Of a stretch of 64,000 nucleotides of DNA, positions 53,318-62,191 are shown piece after piece. Position 1 is the stretch's first letter, and each line of letters begins with the position of its first letter. The notes under the pieces are model-generated. The model ran no database searches. It had not been told where the DNA came from and saw only the letters and a list, made by a program, of their open reading frames with translations. The stretch is taken from the NCBI GenBank assembly GCA_030247855.1, contig JAPDRN010000006.1, forward strand, positions 248,001-312,000, given 5' to 3'. Both the position numbers and the translations under genes were made by a program. This stretch comes from Knufia peltigerae. Lineage: Eukaryota > Ascomycota > Eurotiomycetes > Chaetothyriales > Trichomeriaceae.

Positions 53318-53428
53318 TTGATCGGAAAGGGGACACAGCCTACTCTGTTACCCATGTGCAAAGATGGCCTCGACCCACCTTGTAGGAGAAACGTTTGGGG
53401 GCTTAAAGAGCGGGAAATTGTAGAATGA

Positions 53429-55531
53429 ATGCAGCCAGTCTCATCGAGAAGGACAATGACAGCCACGCCGTCAATATTGGAGCAACTACCCTGCTCGTTG
53501 CCGCCGGCTCGAGATGTATCAGTTACAGACGACGATGCAACCAAGATTGGGAAACGATTCGAGTCCAAACTTGGCACTTTGGAGGCCGGAGATCTGACCG
53601 AAGACGTGGTTTGGCGTGACCTATTCAGCTTGACAGGATCACTGAGGACATTCTATGGATCATCAAATGTCCTCGAAAGATGGAAAGCGCTCACGCAGCC
53701 GGTACTGTGCTCTGGATTCACGTTTCAGCCAAATTCAACCCGTATCGTTCGCCTCGGGGGAGAGTTTTTGTGGGTAGAGGCCCGCTATACATTCCAGACA
53801 CAGTCTCAACCGGCGACAGAATGTACAGCAATGGTTTCATATGCCAACGTAGATGGGAAATGGCGCATATGGGTTCTACGAACGATCCTGGACCGCCTAA
53901 AAGATCACCCCAGTGTGGATCAATATGTTCCATGCCGGCAGAATGGCGAGCACAAACGAGGGTTGTTGTCAAAGCCGCAGGACTACCAAAAAGACGTTTG
54001 GGACTGTGTAGTCGTCGGCGGCGGTCAGGCGGGCCTCAGCGTTGCTGGTAGACTACAATCCCAAGGAATCTCTTACGTGGTTCTCGAAAAGAACGCACAT
54101 GTCGGTGACAACTGGAAGCTTCGATATCAGTCGACCAAGCTACACACCACCAGAGAATCCTCACATCTCCCTTTCGATCGGACCTTTCCAGCTTGCTACC
54201 CCGAGTTCCTGACCAAGGATGACCTCGCTCAGGGTTACCAGGACTGGGTGACCAAATACGACATCAACGTTTGGGTGAATACTGGGTTGATTTTAGGGGA
54301 ATGGCGTGCAGATGAGTCCCTATGGCACCTCCAAATTGTACGTGACGGTGAAGCCCAAACGACTACAGCGAGGCATGTGGTTCTGGCTGTCGGAGCTGGC
54401 TGCCAAATCCCCGTGATGCCCGAAATCGAAGGACACACCAACTTCAAGGGCATCATCCAGCACTCGGCCACCTTCACGTCCGCCGATGAATGGCGAGGCA
54501 AGGCCGGAGTGGTCGTCGGCACCGCAAACACCGCTCACGACGTGGCCGAGGACATGTGCGCGGCAGGCATGTCAAGTGTGACCATGATCCAACGTTCTCC
54601 CACGTACGTCCTCCCATACGAATACTACCAGAGGATTCTCGACGTTCTCTACAACGACAAGACCCCCACTCACCTGGCCGACACCCTGTCGAACACGAAC
54701 CCCATCCCAATCACTCGACTCATCAGCAAGTATGCTCTGCACGGAATGGCAAAAAAAGAACCCGAGCGTTTTGATGCCTTGGAAAAGGCCGGTTTCCTGC
54801 TGATTCGCTACGGTGACATCATACATCAGCTTTACGAACGCTTCGGAGGTCACTATATGGATGTGGGCGCATCGTCAAAGATCGCAAAGGGCTTGGTAAG
54901 TCTGAGCTATATCACAACGCCAACCCCGATCTTTCAACTTGAGTTTTTCCACTGGTCACCTAGTAGTTGTCCGTGCGAATCCAAATTCACACCCTGGATT
55001 TATTGTGATGCGACTTTACAAATTCCTCCTTACTTTTACTGGCTGGTACTGACTGCGTCTGTGATGTCCTAGATTGGAATCAAGTCCGGGGCGCGTCCGA
55101 CAAAGTTCGTCTCAGACGGTCTTTTGTTCGACGACGGCACGAAGCTGGACGCTGACGTGGTCGTTTTCGCCACCGGATTCTTGGGCAACATGAAGTCGAC
55201 CGTACAGGACCTTTTTGGACCACAGGTCGCAGCTCAGATTGACGACTTTTGGGGCCTCGACTCGGAGGGTGAGATCAGGGGCGCTTTTAAACCTTCTGGA
55301 CGTGAGTTTTGAAAGCCTCCGATTAATTTGTGGTTCAGTGTGGAGGTCCCCAAAAAAGAACCTCTACTATGTAGTCTGGCAGATCCAGGTGCTGACACAT
55401 CCTTTAAAATTGCAGATCCTCATCTCTGGATGCACGGCGGAACTTGCGGCCAGGCTCGATATTTCTCCCGCTTTCTCGCCTTATCAATCCGTGCTGCTTT
55501 GGATGGAACTCCTCTACCGATTGCCGATTGA
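53429..55531 (+). CDS. Flavin monooxygenase (FMO/BVMO-like) with N-terminal NTF2-like domain
   Basis: Three exons (53429-54895, 55073-55301, 55416-55531) give 603 residues; the ATG at 53456 is an alternative start. Residues ~40-175 form an NTF2/SnoaL-like domain (VVWRDLFSLTGSLRTFYG, FLWVEARYTF, GKWRIWVLRTILDRL). The FAD fold follows: DCVVVGGGQAGLSVAGRLQ (GxGxxG), GDNWKLRYQSTKLHTTRESS, and GKAGVVVGTANTAHDVAEDM for NADPH. The C-terminal DADVVVFATGFLGNM is the FMO ATG motif. The last exons restore GHPHLWMHGGTCGQARYFSR, the usual family ending. The introns (177 and 114 bp) are longer than most in the window. Would add an oxygen to a carbonyl or heteroatom; substrate unknown. Two CGG-N3-CCG sites precede it. 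Confidence 0.9.
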
Positions 55532-56200
55532 CGATGGACAACAAATCGAGAGTCATGTTCATTGGAAAGTCGACTGTGGCATAAGCCGTCCGAGACATTG
55601 AATATATGCGTCATGGCCGCCTTGACCTGGAAGAGAACGAATTAGCAGGGATCAAGCGATGGACGAGAATTCCACCCCTAGTTGGACAGGAGACACCTCA
55701 ATGACATAGTAGAGTACAACTTATACTGATTATACAGCATATAGATAACGGGAGCACTTGGAATTATTTTACATATAAACAAGCTGCCAAGTGAATACAT
55801 ACATCAGACTCGAGTCGAACGCAAACTTGATGACTCTACTGAAAGAAACGAATACGGGTTCACGTCATAACGTGTGATGAGCTTTGTTATAGACAAGACT
55901 ATCAGATAGATTCTAGAAAGGCTCTATCACAGGTTGATAATTTTCCAACAGAGCTTCGACAAATTGATATGTGAATTGATTGATAACGTGAATTGACGGA
56001 GCCACCACTGCACTCAGCATCCCTCAGATAGACTAGGTATAATACAAAACGGTGAACACCAACTACTGACCATGTCCTCCTGTGCTTCCACTGCCAACTA
56101 CCACTCCGGGGGGGGCCGAGTACAAAAGTGGTATTGTGGTGCTGCCATTGGAAATATTAGTTCAATAGCGGAGCCATTTCTTCGAGATCCCCCCCAAAAA
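55532..56200. other. Convergent intergenic region
   Basis: 669 bp, AT-rich, between convergent monooxygenase and transporter genes. A G run lies at 56107-56115. No gene seen. Confidence 0.5.
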
Positions 56201-57883
56201 TCAATGCATAGTCTCGATACCCAAATAGGGATGTTTCATCCAAAAGGCACGCAACCTCTTGCCGTAAACATAAAAGAATAGACCGATGAAGGACACTGCG
56301 GTGATGATGCCGGAGATGGCGCCCCACACGTTCTTGGGCCCAGATTCGAGATACCAGGGGACAAAGTAGTAACCCATGCCGTAGGGGAACAGGTTTTTTA
56401 TGGCGATGATGGCGACCTGGCTCTCGTTGCTGTAGATCTTGTGGGCGTCGAGGGCGTAGGAGAGGCCGACGCTGCCCAGGACGGCGAGGCCCGCGTGCAT
56501 GAAGGCCAGGAAGAACGCGAGGCCGACCCAGTGCACGCCGGCTTCGCAGCCCCAACCCCAGCCGGCGAAACCGATGATGGAAAACACGGTGCCCAGGGGC
56601 ACGTACAGCAGGCGGAACTCGGGCTCGAAGATGGCGTCGTTGTGTCTGGCGAGGTACTTGCACATGGAGTCCGAGCTCGCCGAGATGGCCATCCCGGCGG
56701 CGAGCCCGAGCCACGCGGCGACGTACATGTTGGCCGTGCCCGCCGAGGTGAAGTTGTAGGGGGGCACAGACAGGGTCATGTCGATGGTGTAGGCGAGGCC
56801 AACACTCCAGGCCACGTTCAGGCCCACGAGAGCGCACCAGAAGATTGTCGGGTGGAAGGTCAAGGCGATCCCACGCCACAACAAGGTAAAAGGGTTCTGG
56901 TGGCTGAACCGACCGTGGTAGATGCTGAGTTTGTTGGCGAGGCTACTTTTCCTCAAGGGGGCGCCATCCGCGTCGGTGGCGCTGGCGGTATTGTTGGTGT
57001 TGTGGTGGTGGTGACGACCACTGGCAGCGTCGACGGCTTCGACCTCACACAGTTCAATCTCCAGGTTGTGCTGCTTGGTCTCGATCGTGGCCGGATCGAC
57101 ATGCGCCGTGACGTCGACGTGTTCTCTCTTGAAGGCGGGCTCGTGGAAAAAGAGTGTCACCAGAACGAGACACACGCCTTCGAAGATGGCCAGAATCCCA
57201 AATGCCCACCCCAGACCCATGTGCGTGATGATCTGTGTGGAGATGGGCACTCCCAGGGCCACGCCGCTGATGATGGCAAAGACGAAGAGACCCACCCGTT
57301 TACCGCGCTCGTGCACAAAGAAGAGGTCGGTGATGACCGAAGGGGAGATGCCCTCGAAGACGCTCTGGCCAAGGCCAGACATGCAGCGAGCCCCGAGGAG
57401 AGAGTTGAAGGTGCTCGCGCGGGCGGCCCACGCGTCGGCCGCGACGAGCAGGGCCAGCGCTACGATGAAGATTCCCCGTTTCCCGTAGATACGGGCGATG
57501 ATGTTGGACACGTAGGTACTCAGGGACACCACCAGGAGCATGTACGACGTCAAGTGGGCAATCTCGGTCGCCGACTTGTCGAATCTCTGCGCCAGAGAGA
57601 TCTGGACGGGCCCGAGGACGGGTCCATGGACACCCGAGCAGACACCACTGACCAGGAGCAGGAAGAAGCAGAAATCGCGCTGGACGAGTGGCCAACGTAA
57701 AGGGTCGTCAGGGTGATCGGACGGTTGGGGTTGGAGGACGATTTTTCCATCCGCAGAATGCTTGATGGTGGTGGTGGCAACCCCTGGCTGCGCCGCCGTG
57801 GTGCTCGTGTCGGTGGTGTTATCGAAGAGGTATACCGTGCCCTCGACCACCTCGGTCTTTGGCTCGAGGATTCCAAATCCCAT
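56201..57883 (-). CDS. DHA1-family MFS transporter of the candidate catabolic cluster
   Basis: 560 residues, intronless. N-terminus GFGILEPKTEVVEGTVYLFD and DHPDDPLRWPLVQRD, then twelve TM segments. These include MLLVVSLSTYVSNIIARIYG (motif A region), SGLGQSVFEGISPSVITDLF, a His/Asn-rich central loop (GRHHHHNTNN), WSVGLAYTIDMTLSVPPYNF and PEFRLLYVPLGTVFSIIGFA. The codon usage is visibly richer in G/C at third positions than in neighbouring genes, which also creates a long antisense frame. Probably a plasma-membrane transporter. Three CGG-N3-CCG sites lie upstream (58080, 58356, 58368), shared in form with the dioxygenase/SnoaL promoter. Confidence 0.9.
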   Translation of the reverse strand: MGFGILEPKTEVVEGTVYLFDNTTDTSTTAAQPGVATTTIKHSADGKIVLQPQPSDHPDDPLRWPLVQRDFCFFLLLVSGVCSGVHGPVLGPVQISLAQRFDKSATEIAHLTSYMLLVVSLSTYVSNIIARIYGKRGIFIVALALLVAADAWAARASTFNSLLGARCMSGLGQSVFEGISPSVITDLFFVHERGKRVGLFVFAIISGVALGVPISTQIITHMGLGWAFGILAIFEGVCLVLVTLFFHEPAFKREHVDVTAHVDPATIETKQHNLEIELCEVEAVDAASGRHHHHNTNNTASATDADGAPLRKSSLANKLSIYHGRFSHQNPFTLLWRGIALTFHPTIFWCALVGLNVAWSVGLAYTIDMTLSVPPYNFTSAGTANMYVAAWLGLAAGMAISASSDSMCKYLARHNDAIFEPEFRLLYVPLGTVFSIIGFAGWGWGCEAGVHWVGLAFFLAFMHAGLAVLGSVGLSYALDAHKIYSNESQVAIIAIKNLFPYGMGYYFVPWYLESGPKNVWGAISGIITAVSFIGLFFYVYGKRLRAFWMKHPYLGIETMH

Positions 57884-58079
57884 AATGGCTGAAAACCGAG
57901 AGAACCTTTCTTTTTCACACTTTCAAAGAGTTTTCAACTGGTTCTTGCCCGTGCCAGACCATGCGGGAGAAGGAAATATAAGACGGTATTTATCCTCTAA
58001 AAAGGTCAAACTATCGCGCCCAGCATCAGCCCCATAGGGTCTAGGCGAGGGTATAGACCGAATACGAGCAGCAGCTTCG

Positions 58080-58088
58080 CGGTACCCG
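58080..58088. promoter_or_regulatory. CGG-N3-CCG site (CGGTACCCG)
   Basis: Inverted CGG repeat 197 bp upstream of the transporter ATG (57883). Confidence 0.55.
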
Positions 58089-58355
58089 GTCACTTCCAAG
58101 ACTAGGGGAGCTCCAGACTAAAAGTGATGGCTCAGGTCCCTCGCTTCGAAACCAATCTAGAGCCTCCCCCCGGACAACAAGTAATTAACACGGTAGGTCA
58201 GCACGGTAGATGTTGGGGGTCATCGATTCTTTCCAAATGGCCGTAGTTCTTGTATGGTCATCCTCCGTGGCTTTGGACGTATGAATCCATTCTGCTTATT
58301 GTTTGTCTCGGGTTCCGGTTGATGTTGGACTGCAGTACCTTTAACACTACGAGTG

Positions 58356-58364
58356 CGGGTTCCG
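58356..58364. promoter_or_regulatory. CGG-N3-CCG site (CGGGTTCCG)
   Basis: Reverse complement is CGGAACCCG, the same 9-mer as the site at 60740. It lies 12 bp (start to start) from the next site. Confidence 0.6.
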
Positions 58365-58367
58365 CAA

Positions 58368-58376
58368 CGGGACCCG
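58368..58376. promoter_or_regulatory. CGG-N3-CCG site (CGGGACCCG)
   Basis: Exact copy of the 9-mers at 53214 and 60766, 485 bp upstream of the transporter ATG. Confidence 0.62.
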
Positions 58377-58706
58377 TGATCCACTTTCCTCCAAATACCC
58401 AGTACTGTACGGAGTACCTGACAATGGCTACTAGATAGGTAAGGTCTACAACTACTCCGCACCTTAGCTAGTACTCACAGTAGAAGTTGAGCCCTTTGCT
58501 AGGTGTTACTTCGGATGCTGTTTGCTCCATGGGGAATAAGCTTTGGTACAGGTGGTTGCATTGGAGTCTGTGTACTCCGTAGAAGACAGGAAAGAACAGA
58601 AATTTTAAGAAGAGACATTCTGATTCAGCATTCTCCAATATAGAAGCACAGCTAGTCTCCTTAGGTATGCCATGGCGGTATGCTACGGCGATCTTCCTCT
58701 CCAAGG

Positions 58707-60446
58707 TCAAGAGGACTGGTTAACCTGCCACGGCAGAGGTTTTTTCGCAGGTTCGACTGGTCCTACAGTACCCCCTGGAACGCGTCTTGCCTCCCAGGCC
58801 TCTATGTCTCGCTGGTCAACGAAATTTCCATGTAGTCCTAAACGTAGTTTCATGGGAAGGTGGATGGTGGCGACAGGGCCCGCGGCGATGTTGAGCGCAT
58901 CAAGAATGACAATGTCGTTCCGCAAAACGTCGAGGTGGTTCATCAGGGCAATGAGCCAGCCTTCTCCCTCACCACCGCCCTCCTTGGGTATGAAAGCGGG
59001 CTCTTGAAAGGTCGCACGTGGTCCGGCCCAGAAGACATCTTTAATTCGCTCGTCCCAGGTGTAGTGTCCGATGCAGTTGAACAATCCGCCAGCGGGCGAA
59101 CCGCACCTTTTCGCGTCGTACTCGCGACTGGCGTCAACAACCGCTTGCCAGAAATGATTGTACTTGCGTCCGACGTATCGATCATCCATTCGGGAGAACT
59201 CTCCACTCGTATCCCACACCAGGTTTGGTTTGACGTGCGATCCCGAAGGAGTCTTTGGGTCGAATACCCATCGAGTCGTCGGGCTTTGAATTGCGTTTCT
59301 ATGAGCGACGCTGCCAGCATCTTGGTCGTCGGGTGGGAAGAAGAAAAATATGTTGCCATCCGCCACGGTCAAATCAAAGACAATGTTGCCGTCTTCGCGC
59401 TCATAGCAGCCGACGACGTGGCCATGAAAAGCTATCAAGATTGTCAGTCGAAAGGTATACTTAACAGGGGCGTTTTCCTCCCGCACAAAACACAAGAAAC
59501 GAAAAACCAACGAAGAACAGGTTCATCTCGTACCATTGTCAGACTTTAGCCAAATGATATCTTCGGGTTTTCCACCTCTCCGTGGAACTATACCATACCA
59601 TTGCGGCTCGTTCGGATCCCAAGCCCAGTGGTTGCCACCCTTGGCCAGTCGATCCAGGGAACACTTTAGGGGAGTCATGGGGAGAACGACGTAATTTTGG
59701 GAGATGCCGCAGTCATGTATCATTCCACAGAATGGCGCTTTGTACCAAGCTTCTTCTGTTTTGAACCCGGATTTATCAATTGTCCAGACAGCAATGTCAC
59801 AGGATCCGTCCTGACCGTTGCCGCCCGCTTCATAGGCGAAACAGATCATTTCGCCTGTCTCTGGGTCGAATTTGGGGTGCGCCGTGAAGGTGGGAGCCTG
59901 CACCTGGCCTTCGAAATCATATCGCCCGATTGTTTTCAGCGTCACCGGATCCATGGCGTAAGGAGGACCATCTTCCTTGGTGGCAAGAAGCATACCTCTC
60001 CAAAAGAAGACGTTGGTGTTTGCTGCAGTGCGGATCACTCCTTTGACCATCTCCGAGTCCGTGAATGGATTGCGATATCTACCGAACAAGCTTCTTCTTG
60101 CCGTATTTTCGACGAGAAGGCGGTCGGTGACGACGTATCGCTGTTTGTAGTCCGCATGTCCACCTTGTATCCGAATGGCAGTGACGTTGCCATCGCCATT
60201 GAAATGTATGTCATCCTCAAAGATGGGCGGGAACCGGTGGTCGGGTTGGACTCGATAGAAGGTGCCGTTTATCTCTGACGGGATAGTACCCGAAACCTCG
60301 AGCTCGTAGATGTCGCCTTCCAGACGACACGGCTTATTGAAGCCCTGAAATACGGGCGTGTCTGGGTATCTTGTCTGGTCAGTAGCTTTCCGGCCGTCGA
60401 CATAAGCCGGGTTGACCACGGGGGCCAGGTCAAAGATATGGGCCAT
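58707..60446 (-). CDS. Carotenoid/lignostilbene-type cleavage dioxygenase
   Basis: Two exons (60446-59534, 59431-58707) give 545 residues. This non-heme iron enzyme family splits an alkene C=C into two carbonyls; fungal members act on carotenoids, apocarotenoids or stilbenes. The N-terminus has GTIPSEINGTFYRVQPDHRF and IHFNGDGNVTAIRI. The four iron-binding His are all found in order, in TAHPKFDPETGEM, GMIHDCGISQNYVVLP, AFHGHVVGCYE (formed at the exon junction) and LGLHGNFVDQ. The intron is 102 bp with a GTACGA donor. No signal peptide or TM segment, so probably cytosolic. It shares a 552-bp divergent promoter with the SnoaL-like gene. Substrate cannot be fixed; the FRVQPD-type start leans to the lignostilbene/resveratrol-cleaving group. 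Confidence 0.93.
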
Positions 60447-60739
60447 CTTTCGAATGACTCAAGGTGAAATTATCATCAGAATAGAAAAGCGATCTGGTTA
60501 TTCCCAGCATCTGCAACTCTTGATCCACGATACGTATATAGGGGTAAAATAGCATCGACTAAATTCCGACACGTTCTGTGGCGAGACTGGCCGGACTCCG
60601 CCCAACGAGAACGACATGAACGAGAGAAAGGAATCCAACGCATAAAGCAAGCCAGTATTCACCCCTGCATAGACACGGCACATCTATTCCCCCTACTGAA
60701 AGAGTAGATGGAGATGTAGTAGCAGAGAGGACTAGAACT

Positions 60740-60748
60740 CGGAACCCG
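60740..60748. promoter_or_regulatory. CGG-N3-CCG site (CGGAACCCG)
   Basis: Inverted CGG repeat 294 bp from the dioxygenase ATG and 251 bp from the SnoaL ATG. Confidence 0.62.
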
Positions 60749-60765
60749 CAGCGACCCATGTCTAT

Positions 60766-60774
60766 CGGGACCCG
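60766..60774. promoter_or_regulatory. CGG-N3-CCG site (CGGGACCCG)
   Basis: Exact copy of the 9-mers at 53214 and 58368; 26 bp from the site at 60740. Confidence 0.65.
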
Positions 60775-60998
60775 CAAGCTTTGAGGCCTCGTTGTTCAAT
60801 TTCCCCGTGGGGCTCTAATCCATTGGCATAGGCAGAGTCGTCGACACCGAGACTTGTTCGGGTCTTCGGCTCTAAGTTATGGATGAGATTGGCCTATTTA
60901 AAGAAGAAGTCCTACGATCACTTTGCTTCTGCATTATAGAACGAATTGCCCAGGCGATAGTCAGTAAATAGCTGATCAAATACCCCTGAAACATCAAA

Positions 60999-61901
60999 AT
61001 GAGCTCTGAGAATCTTGGCAAAAAGGTCGAATCTTTGGAAGCCTCTTTGAAAGCACTCACTGGCAAGTCTGATGAACTTCAAAGCCATCCTTGATCGAAT
61101 ACTGACCAGATGCCACAGCCGAGTCAGAGGTCCGGAAGCTACACCACAAGTATGGCTATTACCTAGACAAGTGTTTGTATAACGAAGTAAATATCCCTTT
61201 CCGACTAGCTCAGATACCAGTGCCCTTGCATCGACCAGGAGCTAATCGACCACTCGTGCTGCTTCAAGGTTGTCGACCTATTCTCCACCCGCCCAGATGC
61301 ATACATGCAGTTCTTGAACGGGCGCTTTCATGGGAAGGATTCCATCCGCCGTATCTATTGCGGGCGGTTTGGAAAGACCTTTGTCGCAGGGAGAAACGGC
61401 CCCGTGGACGGTTTCCTTCTTGATCACCTCATGGCTCAGGACGTCGTCGACTACCAACCGGCAACCAACACGGTCAAACTCCGCGGACGCACCTTTATGA
61501 GTGCAGGTACCCACGAGACCCTGCCCAAAGACTTTCCAGGTGGATATCGACAGTGGTGGGAAGGCGGGGTGTATGAAAACGAGTACGTCGAGGAGGATGG
61601 GGTCTGGAAGATTTTGAGATTGAGATATTATCCCTTTTGGCACGGTCGTTTCACCGAGGGCTGGCAGCATTGTTCCGAATATGTTCCCCTGTTTACACAA
61701 ACATATCCAATCGTCGAGAACGGTCCTGACGAGTTGATTGAGAATTTCAGATTGTGGCCAGATACCCGGGTGGTGCCATTCCATTATCCACACCCCATCA
61801 CCGGCAAAGACGTGGCTGAGGATGACATGAAAGCGCCGAAATATCGTGAGGCAGCTTCCTCGGCCCCAGCGGCCAGAGTCATTGATGACTGGATCGCTTG
61901 A
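60999..61901 (+). CDS. SnoaL/NTF2-like domain protein of the candidate catabolic cluster
   Basis: Three exons (60999-61062, 61119-61186, 61269-61901) give 254 residues. The N-terminal helix (LGKKVESLEASLKALT) is followed by EVRKLHHKYGYYLDKCLYNE, VVDLFSTRP, YMQFLNGRFHGKDSIRRIY, DYQPATNTVKLRGRTFMSAG, and VYENEYVEEDGVWKILRLRY, the order of a SnoaL-like fold. The first intron has a GC donor (ACTG|GCAAGT) and CCACAG acceptor; only this splice joins LKALT to AESEVRKLHH in frame. The C-terminal ~70 residues are an extension with HYPHPITGKDV. The family includes isomerases, hydratases and lyases for small molecules, so a step after dioxygenase cleavage is plausible; no activity can be assigned. Confidence 0.88.
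61063..61118 (+). other. GC-AG intron in the SnoaL-like gene
   Basis: 56 bp, donor GCAAGT, branch-like TACTGAC, acceptor CCACAG. The second GC-AG intron in this window. Confidence 0.8.
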
Positions 61902-62191
61902 GTAGAAGACTGCTCAGTCATTCAATAATCAATCAGCATATCATGATCAGACGCCACTTTGTTGAACTGACTGTCATAAGCTCATAACCATGCTGAAAGC
62001 CATCCGATTCCTCGTGTCTGATTCTCAGCCGAAATATCGTGCATACCGACGACCTGAGTCCTTACTTTCCGACATCAATTATAATTCTTGTGAAATTGAC
62101 CTGTTTATGGTCGAAGCACCCTGTAGTTTTGGCCTATGATGCAAGCCAGAAGGCAATGGGTTGAGTTGTGTCGTCCTCTCTCAATCCAGAT

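Larger units (their letters stand above)
52685..53428. promoter_or_regulatory. Upstream region of the flavin monooxygenase gene
   Basis: 744 bp, A-rich just after the permease stop codon. It holds two CGG-N3-CCG elements (53214-53222 and 53309-53317) and one TACGGAGTA copy at 53066-53074. No gene seen. Confidence 0.65.
57884..58706. promoter_or_regulatory. Upstream region of the cluster transporter
   Basis: 823 bp between the transporter start and the dioxygenase stop. Contains three CGG-N3-CCG sites and two TACGGAGTA copies (58408-58416 and, reversed, 58573-58581). No gene seen. Confidence 0.65.
60447..60998. promoter_or_regulatory. Divergent promoter, dioxygenase / SnoaL-like gene
   Basis: 552 bp between two ATGs pointing away from each other. 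It contains two CGG-N3-CCG sites (60740, 60766) near the middle, a possible TATA-like CGTATATAGG (60532-60541) on the dioxygenase side and TATTTAAAG (60895-60903) on the SnoaL side. Joint control of both genes is inferred. Confidence 0.7.

Noticed and set aside
56441..57700. 419-codon frame antisense to the cluster transporter
   Set aside because: Artefact of GC-rich third codon positions; composition is Gly/Asp/His-rich with no domain.
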